Source: Arthrobacter sp. H35-D1 (GTDB lineage Bacteria > Actinomycetota > Actinomycetes > Actinomycetales > Micrococcaceae). Taken from it: a stretch of DNA of 64,000 nucleotides. The position numbers were made by a program, and so were the translations under genes. The DNA lies in contig NZ_JASISP010000022.1 in assembly GCF_030063185.1 (NCBI RefSeq), positions 1-64,000 on the forward strand, written 5' to 3'. Numbering within the stretch: the first letter of the stretch is position 1; every line of letters starts with the position of its first letter. The notes under the pieces are model-generated. The model did not search any database and was not told the origin of the DNA. It worked only from the letters and a program-made list of their open reading frames with translations. This document shows positions 56,163-64,000 of this stretch, in pieces.

Positions 56163-57758
56163 CTAGCTGCCGAGCAGCAGCGGCCCCCAGCCCCTGCTTC
56201 CAATCTGGGTGTTCGCACCCCAGTAGTTCCGCATGATGGGATAGTGCAACAAGCTTCCGCTGGACGTGCGGGCCAGGATGCCCTGGCCGCCCGTGCCGAG
56301 GTGGTTGCTGACGCCGGAGAGGTGGGTCATGGAGCCCCAGCCGGTGCCCACCACGCGGCGCGCCTCGCCCATGAAGCCTCCCGTGCCGGTGCCCCGGTAA
56401 AGGAGCAGCTGGCCGGCCGCGTTCCGGGCCAGCAGGTCCTGGCGGCCGTCGCCGTCGAAGTCGGCACCCATGATGGTCAAATTGCCCCAGCCGGTGCCGA
56501 TCCGGGTCGTGGCACCGAACCGTGCGCCGTCGAGGTTGCGGTAATACCGCAGATCACCCGTGGCTCGGTGCTTGGCGAGGATGGACGGCAGCCTGTCGCT
56601 GCCCTTCCACGCCGTCACCACGATGTCGAACGGGGCCCAGCCATGGCCGATCGAACGGAGCGGCTTGAACGTGCCGTTGGACTGGCCGTAGCTGACGGTC
56701 AGGTTGCCGTTCTTCCACACGGCCACAATGTCCTGCATCCCGTCGCCGTTGTAGTCGGAGACCACCAGCTGCTGCGCTCCAGACCAACCGGAGGAGACGT
56801 ACTCGCGCTGCCATATGTCCGCACCCTTGGCAGAGGGGTAAATGTACATGTCACCATTGGCGTCCACGGCCGCAACGTCCCCGGCGCTCCCGCCGGACGC
56901 AGGGTTGGGCTGCGGGTTTCGCGAGTCGGGGTAGCCGGCCAGGTTGGCCACCACCATGGTCATGCCGCTCCATCCGGCCTTCGTGGTCTTGACGTAGCCC
57001 AGGCCCATGTCGGTGGCGCGCTTGTCCAGCATGGCTGAACGGTGCGCGGGGGAGCCCATCCACCAATCGACGACCTGCTGGGCATTGTTGTTGACGGCGA
57101 TGATCTCCGAGTACATGTCGAAGCCGTCGGGCAGAATCGAGGCGCCGGCATCCGGGCGGTGGACCCTGTTCCAGTCCAGCGTGTTGGTGTTGATTTGCCT
57201 GTTCAGGGTGGTGGCCCACTGCTGGGACCCGGCGCCGATCTCGGAGCTGACCTCCAGCGGTTTGGCGCCGTAGGCGGCCCGGTAGCCGTTGATGGCGTTG
57301 CGCACCTTCGCGACGAACGCGTCATTGGGAGCGGGAGCGGCGAGCGGCTTGGCCACGCCGGCAAGGGGCGCTGCGAACGGCGTGGCGACCGTGCCGGGTG
57401 CCGGGGACGTGGCCACTGACCCGAAAGGAGGGTGGGACGACGGCGTTGCCGTCGGCTGGGGTGTCTCAGCCGGCGCTGTCTCAGCTGGCGTTGTCTGGCC
57501 CGGTGCCGACTCGGACGGCGCCGGCTCGGAGGGCGCCTGCTGTGCCGGCGCCTGCTCGGACGGCGCCGTCGCAGGCAGCGTCGGGACAGGAGTCGCAGGG
57601 GGCGCGTCTGTTGCGGACTTCGCCTCTCCCGGCGCAGCAGTGGCTGCGGCTTCCGGTGTGGCTGGTGTAGACGGGGCGGCGGTGGCAGGGGCCACGCCGG
57701 AGAAAAGAACGGCAGCAGCGACGGCCGAGGCTGTGGCCAGCCCAAGGAGTTTTCGCAC
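56163..57758 (-). CDS. Secreted CAP/SCP-domain protein with FG-GAP repeats
   Basis: A 531-residue exported protein. A signal peptide ends near residue 28 (ATAAP). Residues about 29-145 are a Pro/Ala/Ser/Thr linker. A CAP (SCP-like) domain at about 146-275 carries NRVHR, MYSEIIAVNN and WWMGSPAHRSAML, the usual His, Glu and His positions. The C-terminal 240 residues are FG-GAP/VCBS-type repeats with calcium-loop motifs DYNGDGMQDI and DFDGDGRQDLL, probably a beta-propeller. No LPXTG or membrane anchor is visible. It likely acts at or outside the cell wall; the ligand is unknown. Confidence 0.88.
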   Translation of the reverse strand: MRKLLGLATASAVAAAVLFSGVAPATAAPSTPATPEAAATAAPGEAKSATDAPPATPVPTLPATAPSEQAPAQQAPSEPAPSESAPGQTTPAETAPAETPQPTATPSSHPPFGSVATSPAPGTVATPFAAPLAGVAKPLAAPAPNDAFVAKVRNAINGYRAAYGAKPLEVSSEIGAGSQQWATTLNRQINTNTLDWNRVHRPDAGASILPDGFDMYSEIIAVNNNAQQVVDWWMGSPAHRSAMLDKRATDMGLGYVKTTKAGWSGMTMVVANLAGYPDSRNPQPNPASGGSAGDVAAVDANGDMYIYPSAKGADIWQREYVSSGWSGAQQLVVSDYNGDGMQDIVAVWKNGNLTVSYGQSNGTFKPLRSIGHGWAPFDIVVTAWKGSDRLPSILAKHRATGDLRYYRNLDGARFGATTRIGTGWGNLTIMGADFDGDGRQDLLARNAAGQLLLYRGTGTGGFMGEARRVVGTGWGSMTHLSGVSNHLGTGGQGILARTSSGSLLHYPIMRNYWGANTQIGSRGWGPLLLGS

Positions 57759-57862
57759 GGATAATCCCTAGCGTTGAAAGACGGAGTGGTGGTCGGCGCA
57801 GTGGCCCCGACCCATGTTATCCTTACCAGCCGCCGATTGGGTAATGGTGAAGGACGGTTAAA

Positions 57863-57908
57863 CACGTGTGTGGGGTTGCTGCACAGTGGCAGCAACCCCA
57901 CACACGTG
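57863..57908 (-). terminator. Perfect 20-bp hairpin after the E2 gene
   Basis: CACGTGTGTGGGGTTGCTGC (57863-57882) pairs fully with 57889-57908 around a 6-base loop. It is five bases past the stop codon of the E2 gene and ends the ureide operon. Confidence 0.85.
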
Positions 57909-57913
57909 GCCTG

Positions 57914-59314
57914 TTAGAGGCTTAGATCGAGTTCAAACTCGGCGCCGGACAGCCTGGCTGTCACAGTTTGCAGGAACCTGCCAGCGTCGGCTCCGTCGAC
58001 AATCCGGTGGTCGTAGGTCAGGCACAGGTACATCATGTGGCGGATGGCCAGCACATCCCCGCCGTCCGGACCGGGCACGGCCATGGGCCGCTTGACAATG
58101 GCGCCAACGCCGAGGATTCCCACCTGCGGCTGGTTGATGATCGGCGTGTCAAACAACGCCCCCACCGAACCGATGTTGGTGATGGAGAAGGTGCCGCCGC
58201 TGAGTTCGTCGGCCTTGATCGAGCCGTCGCGGGTGCGTGCAGCCACATCGGCGATGCCTGCAGCCAGCCCGGCCACGTTGAGCGAACCGGCGTCGCGCAC
58301 CACGGGAACCAGCAGGCCCTTGGGCCCGTCCACCGCAAAGGCGAGGTGTTCGGCGTCGTGGTAGGTGATGGTGCCGGCCGCCTCATCGAAAGCGGCATTG
58401 AGCATCGGATGGACCTTCAGCGCCTCCGCCACGGCCTGGGCGATGAACGGCAGGTACGTCAGCTTCACTCCGTGCGCGGCGGCAAAAGGCGCCTTGGCCC
58501 GCTCGCGCAGCCGCACCATCGCGGTGACATCCACCTCGTGCACCTGCGTGAGCTGGGTCGAGGTGTCAAGGGATTCGCGCATCCGCTTGGCAATGACCGA
58601 CCGGATCCGCGACGCCTTCACCACCGTTCCGCGCAGGCTGCCCGACGCCGTGGCGCCAGCTGCCGGAGTGGCTGCCGGTGCTGCTTGGGAAGGTGCTGCC
58701 GTGGAAGGCACGACGGCGGGAGTTGCCGCAGGCTTGGAAGCGGCAGCCGCCGCCGCATTTACGTCCCCTGAACGAACACGCCCGCCAATGCCGGTGCCCG
58801 TGAGGGTGGAAAGGTCCACCCCGTGCTGGCGTGCCAGCTTGCGCACCAGCGGCGTGACATAGGTGGTGGATCCTGCCGATGACACCGGCGGAGCCGGGGT
58901 TTCCGTCGGCGGCGTCAGGGAGGCCGAGGCCGTCCGCGGCCGATTGGCCGGAAAGCCGCCTAGGGAATCCCGGTCCGCTGGGGGTTCAGCCGCCGGAGTT
59001 GCGACAGAGTCAGTCGCCGGAAAATGCCTGTCCGCAGCCACCGGCTCGGACACCGGGGCTTTCGCCTCAGATTCGTCCGCGGCAGCGATGATGGCCAGCA
59101 CGGAGCCGACAGCGGCGACCTCGTCCTCGGCGACGAGAATGCTGTGCAGGATCCCTTCGAACGGGGACGGGATCTCCGTGTCCACCTTCTCGGTGGACAC
59201 TTCCACCAGCGGCTCATCCAAGGCGACCGTGTCCCCGACGGCTTTCAGCCAGCGGGTGACGGTGCCTTCGGTGACGCTCTCACCCAGTGCGGGCAGCAGC
59301 AGGGACTCAGACAT
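57914..59314 (-). CDS. Dihydrolipoamide acyltransferase, E2 of a 2-oxoacid dehydrogenase complex
   Basis: A 466-residue E2. One lipoyl domain has its Lys in VEVSTEKVDTEIPSPFEG; after an Ala/Pro linker comes the E1/E3-binding domain (YVTPLVRKLARQHGVDLSTL), another linker, and the catalytic domain ending with LTYDHRIVDGADAGRFLQTV (His and Asp active-site residues). A single lipoyl domain and overall style fit a branched-chain (BkdB-like) E2. No E1 or E3 gene is in the window. ATG 59314 lies inside the end of allB (8-base overlap), so translation is coupled to a ureide gene, which is unusual. Confidence 0.88.
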   Translation of the reverse strand: MSESLLLPALGESVTEGTVTRWLKAVGDTVALDEPLVEVSTEKVDTEIPSPFEGILHSILVAEDEVAAVGSVLAIIAAADESEAKAPVSEPVAADRHFPATDSVATPAAEPPADRDSLGGFPANRPRTASASLTPPTETPAPPVSSAGSTTYVTPLVRKLARQHGVDLSTLTGTGIGGRVRSGDVNAAAAAASKPAATPAVVPSTAAPSQAAPAATPAAGATASGSLRGTVVKASRIRSVIAKRMRESLDTSTQLTQVHEVDVTAMVRLRERAKAPFAAAHGVKLTYLPFIAQAVAEALKVHPMLNAAFDEAAGTITYHDAEHLAFAVDGPKGLLVPVVRDAGSLNVAGLAAGIADVAARTRDGSIKADELSGGTFSITNIGSVGALFDTPIINQPQVGILGVGAIVKRPMAVPGPDGGDVLAIRHMMYLCLTYDHRIVDGADAGRFLQTVTARLSGAEFELDLSL

Positions 59315-60698
59315 CCGCAGAGCGCTCCACTGTGATTTCACCGCGGCGCAGGAGTTTGCCGGTGGGGGTGATGCCGTCGAGTTCGTGTCCGCGCAGGAAG
59401 GTGCGGCGGACGACGCCGGAGAGCGCACGCCCGTCGTAGGGGGTGATGGGGTTTTTGTGCTTGAGCTTCTTGACGTCCACTACGTAGGCGTCGTCGGCGG
59501 CGAAGATGGCGAAGTCGGCGTCGTAGCCGGGAGCCAATTTGCCCTTGTGGTGGAGCTGGACCAGCTCGGCCGGGGCCGTGGACATCCAGTGGACAACCTG
59601 TTCGAGGGAGATGCCGCGCTTGCGTGCTTCGGTCCAGATCAGCGACAGTCCCAGCTGGAGCGAGGAGACCCCGCCCCAAGCCACGGCGAAGTCGCCGTTT
59701 TCCAGGTCCTTCAGGTCCAAGGTGCTGGGGGAGTGGTCCGAGACGATGCAGTCGATGACGCCGTCGCGCAGGCCTTCCCACAGCTTTTCGCGGTTGGAGG
59801 CTTCGCGGATGGGCGGGCAGCACTTGTAGGCGGTGCCCCCGTTGGGGATTTCCTCGGCCATGAGCGTGAGGTAGTGCGGGCACGTCTCCACGCTCAGCTT
59901 CACGCCGTCGCGGCGGGCGCTGGCAATCATGGGCAAGGCGTCCGAGGAGCTCAGGTGCAGGATGTGCGCCTTGGCACCAGTCCAGCGGGCGCGCTCAATG
60001 ACCTCGGCAATGGCCAGGTTCTCGGCGCCGCGGGGACGGGAGGCGAGGAACTTGTTGTAGTGGTCGCCTTGGGCGGTGGGGGCGCGGTCGATGGTGCGTG
60101 AATCTTCGGCGTGGACCAGCATGAGAGCGTCGAAGGACGTCAGCTCGCGCATGTCCTTTTCCATCTCGTCGGGGTCAAGTGGCGGGAATTCGTCAACGCC
60201 GGAGTGCAGCAGGAAGCACTTGAAGCCGAAGACGCCGTCGTCGTGTAGCGGGCGCAGGTCGGAGGTGTTGCCGGGGATGGCACCGCCCCAGAATCCAACG
60301 TCCACATAAGCCTGGTCAACCGCAACGCTGCGCTTGAGTTCCAGGGCGTCTACGTTGACGGTGGCCGGGATGGAGTTCAAGGGCATGTCGATGATGGTGG
60401 TGACACCGCCGGCCGCTGCTGCGCGGGTGGCGGAGGCAAAGCCTTCCCATTCCGTGCGGCCGGGCTCGTTGACGTGCACGTGGCTGTCCACAAGGCCCGG
60501 AATGAGCGTCTCGTCGTCGGCCAGTTCAATGACCTCGGTTCCGGAGAGGTTGTTGCCCAGGGGTACCAAGGCGATGACGACGCCATCGCGGACACCTACT
60601 TCGCGTGGTGCGATGCCGGCGGTGGTGAGTACGCGGTTGCCGCGAATGACAAGGTCATACATGCCTTCACTCGCGTCATTTCCTGCAGTGCTAGACAT
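59307..60698 (-). CDS. allB: Allantoinase
   Basis: A 463-residue cyclic amidohydrolase opening allantoin to allantoate. Metal-site segments are PGLVDSHVHVNEPGRTEWEG, FGFKCFLLHSG (carboxylated Lys), and later His and Asp in LHLSSSDALP and IVSDHSPSTLD. ATG 60698 has GAGGAG upstream and overlaps the end of the glycerate kinase gene by 8 bases; the extension to 60743 is rejected. Part of the glxR-gcl-glxK-allB operon. Confidence 0.93.
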   Translation of the reverse strand: MSSTAGNDASEGMYDLVIRGNRVLTTAGIAPREVGVRDGVVIALVPLGNNLSGTEVIELADDETLIPGLVDSHVHVNEPGRTEWEGFASATRAAAAGGVTTIIDMPLNSIPATVNVDALELKRSVAVDQAYVDVGFWGGAIPGNTSDLRPLHDDGVFGFKCFLLHSGVDEFPPLDPDEMEKDMRELTSFDALMLVHAEDSRTIDRAPTAQGDHYNKFLASRPRGAENLAIAEVIERARWTGAKAHILHLSSSDALPMIASARRDGVKLSVETCPHYLTLMAEEIPNGGTAYKCCPPIREASNREKLWEGLRDGVIDCIVSDHSPSTLDLKDLENGDFAVAWGGVSSLQLGLSLIWTEARKRGISLEQVVHWMSTAPAELVQLHHKGKLAPGYDADFAIFAADDAYVVDVKKLKHKNPITPYDGRALSGVVRRTFLRGHELDGITPTGKLLRRGEITVERSADV

Positions 60699-61848
60699 AT
60701 GAGTTCTCCTCTTCCTTGCCGGTGGAGGCAAGTCGTGTGCCAATCAAAGCCCCGATTTGTGTCAAGAGGCTGCCGGCGTTCTTCATGCAAAGGTCGGTGT
60801 TGGATTCAATATCCGTCAAAGCGTAGCTGTGGGCAAAACCAGCGGCGCTCAAAGTTTCGGGGGCCAACGTGGTGCGACCGCAGACGGCCACAACGGGAAC
60901 CCCTGCTGCGCGGGCCGCAGTGGCCACCCCCAGGGGTGCTTTGCCAAAGAGGCTTTGTTCATCCAGGCTGCCTTCGCCGGTGATGATCAAATCCGCGCCA
61001 GGGAGCTTCTCTGCAAGACCGCTCAAGCCAAGAATAACCTCAATGCCGGGACGGCGCATCGCCGAGAGCACGGCCAAGGCTGCAAAGCCGGTGCCGCCGG
61101 CCGCGCCGGAACCCGGGGCGTCAATGGCGTCGACAGCGGCCGTGCCGAGCGCGTTGGCCATGATCCGGAAATACCGTTCAAGGGCATTTTCCAGGTGCTC
61201 CACGTGTGCTTCGCTGGCGCCCTTCTGGGGGGCAAAGACCGCTGCCGCGCCGTCGGGACCCAGCAGGGGGTTGTCAACGTCGCTGGCCAGGGTGAACGTG
61301 ACCCCGCCCATGCGGGTGTCAAGACCGGTCAAGTCAATGTTGGTGACAGTGGAAAGGGCGCCGCCGCCGGGCGGCAGGCGCCGCCCGGCGGCGTCCTTGA
61401 AGGTTGCGCCCAGCGCTGCGAGCATGCCCGCACCGCCGTCCGTCGTGGCGCTGCCGCCCACACCGAGAACAATCTCGGTGCAGCCGTGGTCCAAGGCGGC
61501 GGACACCAGTTGGCCGGTGCCAAAGGTGCTCGCCGCCAAGGGGGAAAAACGTCCGTCGTGGAGCACGGCCAGCCCGGAGGCAGCTGCCATCTCAATCACG
61601 GCCACCTTGCCGTGAACGGCAAAATCGGCAGTGACGGGCTGGCCAGTGGGACCCTCGACGGTGGTGCTGACGCGGCTGAAGCCTGAGGCCACCACCGCGT
61701 CAACGGTTCCCTCGCCGCCGTCGGCAACGGGGATGAGATCAATGTCAAGGCCGGGATGCGTGCTGCGCAATCCGGCTTCCAGCCATTGGGCAACTTCCGG
61801 TGCAGACAGTGATCCCTTGAACTTGTCAGGGGCGAGGATGATGCGCAT
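60691..61848 (-). CDS. glxK: Glycerate kinase
   Basis: A 385-residue kinase of the GlxK/GarK family that phosphorylates D-glycerate. Family text is APDKFKGSLSAPEVAQWLEA, PVADGGEGTVDAVV, GVGGSATTDGGAGMLAALGA and LIITGEGSLDEQSL. It starts nine bases after gcl and passes glycerate made by tartronate semialdehyde reductase into glycolysis. Confidence 0.95.
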   Translation of the reverse strand: MRIILAPDKFKGSLSAPEVAQWLEAGLRSTHPGLDIDLIPVADGGEGTVDAVVASGFSRVSTTVEGPTGQPVTADFAVHGKVAVIEMAAASGLAVLHDGRFSPLAASTFGTGQLVSAALDHGCTEIVLGVGGSATTDGGAGMLAALGATFKDAAGRRLPPGGGALSTVTNIDLTGLDTRMGGVTFTLASDVDNPLLGPDGAAAVFAPQKGASEAHVEHLENALERYFRIMANALGTAAVDAIDAPGSGAAGGTGFAALAVLSAMRRPGIEVILGLSGLAEKLPGADLIITGEGSLDEQSLFGKAPLGVATAARAAGVPVVAVCGRTTLAPETLSAAGFAHSYALTDIESNTDLCMKNAGSLLTQIGALIGTRLASTGKEEENSYV

Positions 61849-61857
61849 GGTTCGTCC

Positions 61858-63636
61858 CTAGTCCTGCAGCGTCAGGATGGCGGTGGGTGCGTCGGCGGCG
61901 TACTCGGCAATGTCTTCGATCTCGTTGACATTGTCCAGCTCGGTGCCCATGGAAATGTTCGTTACACGCTCCAGGATGGCTTCAACCACCACGGGAACCT
62001 TGAACTCTTCCATGAGGCGCTTTGCCTCGGCGAATGCGGCAGCCATGTCCTCGGGGCGCTCCACGCGGATGGCCTTGCAGCCCAGGCCTTCGGCAACCTT
62101 GAGGTGGTCAACGCCGTAGCCGTTGGTCTCCGGGGAGTTGATGTTCTCGAATGCCAAGGAGACGTGGTAATCCATCTTGAAGCCGCGCTGGGACTGACGG
62201 ATCAAGCCCAGGTAGGAGTTGTTCACCACGACGTGGATGTACGGCAGGTTGAACTGTGCGCCGACGGCCAGTTCCTCGATCATGAACTGGAAATCGTAGT
62301 CGCCGGAGAGTGCAACAACGGTCTGTCCCGGCTTGCCGCGGACAACGCCCAAGGCCGCAGGAAGGGTCCAGCCCAGGGGGCCGGCCTGTCCGGCGTTGAT
62401 CCAGCGGCGCGGGCCGAAGACGTGCAGCATCTGTGCGCCGGCAATCTGCGACAGGCCAATGGTGGAAACATAGGTGGCGTCTTCGCCAAACGCCGTGTTC
62501 ATCTCTTCGTAGACGCGCTGCGGCTTCATGGGCACGTTGTCGAAGTGGGTCTTGCGCTGCAAGGCACCCTTGCGGGCCTGGCAGTCCTTGGCCCAGGTGC
62601 CGTAGTCCGAAACGCCGAGTTCGGCCTTGCGCTCGCGAGCGACCTCCAGCAGGACGTCGAGGGCTGCTCCGGCGTCGGAGACGATGCCCAAATCCGGTGC
62701 GAACACGCGGCCAATCTGGGTGGGCTCGATGTCCACGTGCACGAACTTGCGGTTTCCGCGGTAGGTGTCAAGGCCGCCTGTGTGGCGGTTGGCCCAGCGG
62801 TTGCCGATGCCGATGACGGTGTCGGACTCCAAGAACGTGGCGTTGCCGTAGCGGTGCGAAGTCTGAAGGCCAACCATGCCGGCGCTCAGCGGGTGGTTGT
62901 CCGGGATGGTGCCCCAGCCCATGAGCGTGGAGATGACGGGAATGCTCAGCAGTTCGGCCAGCTCCACCAGCTGTGCGGAGGCATTGGCGTTGATGATGCC
63001 GCCACCGGCGACGATCAGCGGCTTCTCGCCCGCCAGCAGGATGTCCAAGGCCTTTTCAGCCTGCTTGCGCGTGGCGGCCGGCTTGTTCGGAACCAAGGGC
63101 TCGTAAGCGTCGATGTCGAATTCGATCTCCGCCATCTGCACGTCGATGGGCAGGTCCAACAGGACCGGGCCGGGACGTCCCGAGCGCATGAGGTAGAACG
63201 CCTTCTGGAAGGCGCCGGGAACCTGGCCGGGCTCCTTCACCGTCATGGAGAGCTTGGTGACGGGGGCGGCGATGGTCTCAATGTCCACTGCCTGGAAGTC
63301 TTCCTTGTGCAGCTTGGCCACGGGAGCCTGGCCGGTGATGCAGAGCATCGGAATGGAGTCCGCCTGGGCTGCGTACAGTCCGGTGATCATGTCGGTGCCG
63401 GCGGGGCCGGAGGTGCCGGTGCAAACGCCGATGTTGCCTTCGGCTGCGCGTGAGAAGCCGTCCGCCATGTGCGAGGCGCCCTCCATGTGGCGGGCCAGGG
63501 TGTGGTTCAAGCCGCCGTGCGCGCGCATGGCCGAGTAGAACGGGTTGATGGCTGCTCCGGGGAGACCGAAGATCTCCGTGGCGCCTTCTTTTTCCAAAAT
63601 CAAAACGGCTGCGTCTACGCTGCGCATCTTAGCCAT
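61858..63636 (-). CDS. gcl: Glyoxylate carboligase (tartronate-semialdehyde synthase)
   Basis: A 592-residue ThDP enzyme joining two glyoxylates to tartronate semialdehyde with loss of CO2. The N-terminal ThDP domain has [18 protein letters not shown], where Val/Pro replaces the usual catalytic Glu region as in Gcl; the ThDP-binding motif [20 protein letters not shown] is in the C-terminal domain. GGAG eight bases before ATG 63636 fixes the start over 63651. Confidence 0.95.
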   Translation of the reverse strand: MAKMRSVDAAVLILEKEGATEIFGLPGAAINPFYSAMRAHGGLNHTLARHMEGASHMADGFSRAAEGNIGVCTGTSGPAGTDMITGLYAAQADSIPMLCITGQAPVAKLHKEDFQAVDIETIAAPVTKLSMTVKEPGQVPGAFQKAFYLMRSGRPGPVLLDLPIDVQMAEIEFDIDAYEPLVPNKPAATRKQAEKALDILLAGEKPLIVAGGGIINANASAQLVELAELLSIPVISTLMGWGTIPDNHPLSAGMVGLQTSHRYGNATFLESDTVIGIGNRWANRHTGGLDTYRGNRKFVHVDIEPTQIGRVFAPDLGIVSDAGAALDVLLEVARERKAELGVSDYGTWAKDCQARKGALQRKTHFDNVPMKPQRVYEEMNTAFGEDATYVSTIGLSQIAGAQMLHVFGPRRWINAGQAGPLGWTLPAALGVVRGKPGQTVVALSGDYDFQFMIEELAVGAQFNLPYIHVVVNNSYLGLIRQSQRGFKMDYHVSLAFENINSPETNGYGVDHLKVAEGLGCKAIRVERPEDMAAAFAEAKRLMEEFKVPVVVEAILERVTNISMGTELDNVNEIEDIAEYAADAPTAILTLQD

Positions 63637-63707
63637 GGTGTACTCCTTCAAAATTCTTTGGGTGTGTGCCTTGTGCAGGCGGGGGAAGTGCTGAACGGGA
63701 GGTGGGT

Positions 63708-63749
63708 TTCCCGCCGTCGGACGTCTCGAAGATCAACCGACGGCGGGAA
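63708..63749 (-). terminator. Hairpin between glxR and gcl
   Basis: TTCCCGCCGTCGG (63708-63720) pairs with CCGACGGCGGGAA (63737-63749) around a 16-base loop, in the 147-base gap inside the operon. A second smaller hairpin (GGGCGCA/TGCGCCC) overlaps the end of glxR at 63758-63784. Partial termination or mRNA processing could set the glxR:gcl ratio. Confidence 0.55.
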
Positions 63750-63783
63750 GCTGGGTGGGGCGCAAACCCCGTGCGGGTGCGCC

Positions 63784-64000
63784 CTACTTGCGGCCGGAAG
63801 CGGCCAATGCCTGCTTGAAGAGGCCCGAGTGGTCGAGGCCGCCGTCGCCCTGGGCGACGATGGAGGTGACGAGCTGGGCGACGGCGCCACCGAGCGGGAC
63901 GGCCACGCCGGCTTCGCGGGCAGCTGCCGTGACAATGCCGAGGTCCTTGTTGTGCAGGGCCAAGCGGAAGCCGGGGTCGAAGTTGCGATCGAGCATCTTC
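63784..64000 (-). CDS. glxR: 2-hydroxy-3-oxopropionate reductase, C-terminal part (cut by the window edge)
   Basis: The last 71 residues of a beta-hydroxyacid dehydrogenase: KMLDRNFDPGFRLALHNKDL (Lys of the family NKDL motif included) and a C-terminal helix DHSGLFKQALAASGRK. Together with gcl and glxK this fits tartronate semialdehyde reductase, giving D-glycerate. The N-terminal cofactor domain lies outside the window. Confidence 0.88.
   Translation of the reverse strand, partial: KMLDRNFDPGFRLALHNKDLGIVTAAAREAGVAVPLGGAVAQLVTSIVAQGDGGLDHSGLFKQALAASGRK

Noticed and set aside
62104-63453. 449-codon plus-strand frame opposite gcl
   Set aside because: Shadow of glyoxylate carboligase; no independent support.

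Overview
The window looks like a chromosomal segment of an Arthrobacter-type actinobacterium (Micrococcaceae or a close relative). The reasons are high-GC coding sequence, GTG/TTG starts, AGGAGG-type ribosome sites, an ABC sugar importer with no ATPase of its own, a treX-treY-treZ operon, and a creatinase plus heterotetrameric sarcosine oxidase locus. This is inferred from gene content and style, not from a database search. No rRNA, tRNA or CRISPR array was seen.

Layout. 1-1240: two IS630-type remnants. 1815-6698: a BCCT choline/betaine-type transporter, three different single-domain cupins and a divergent TetR regulator. 7.4-9.2 kb: an orphan small gene, a broken IS110 transposase and a PIN-like fragment. 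9160-14860: a sugar-acid module (ABC importer, idonate-type dehydrogenase, divergent FadR/GntR regulator, truncated KDPG-aldolase-like gene). 14.87-17.45 kb: a graveyard of IS21, IS3, Tn554-like and IS982/IS5-like remnants interrupted by one SDR gene. 17486-18955: a DHA2 efflux pump. 19208-25605: trehalose synthesis from glycogen (treX, treY, treZ).

26.3-40.8 kb is a long run of small stress or envelope genes: SDRs, cardiolipin synthase, an alpha/beta hydrolase, FUSC, PPOX, Dps, a YtxH-like protein, a DUF2231-Rieske protein, DUF6328, SOUL, and a 27-residue membrane protein too short for ordinary gene calling. Inside it sits a tight three-gene operon (acyl-CoA dehydrogenase-like, PIG-L deacetylase/methyltransferase fusion, GT2) with no function I can name.

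40.9-53.75 kb is a complete creatine/sarcosine catabolic locus: IclR regulator, creatinase, MHS-type importer and the divergent operon glyA-soxB-soxD-soxA-soxG-sdaA-purU. Creatine would go to sarcosine and urea, then to glycine plus 5,10-methylene-THF, serine and pyruvate; PurU recycles formyl-THF. Two clusters of inverted repeats built on TGCAAC/GTTGCA flank the divergent promoters and are the best operator candidates for the IclR protein. A perfect 18-bp hairpin closes the operon. Beyond it are a HerA-type ATPase pseudogene with a damaged Walker A region, an MDR reductase and a secreted CAP plus FG-GAP protein.

57.9-64 kb is a ureide/glyoxylate operon on the minus strand (glxR, gcl, glxK, allB), translationally coupled at its end to a lone 2-oxoacid dehydrogenase E2 gene.

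The most promising leads for unrecognised biology are the BCCT/three-cupin/TetR locus, the ACAD/PIG-L-MT/GT2 operon and the E2 gene coupled to allB. None is proven to be a new system from sequence alone.
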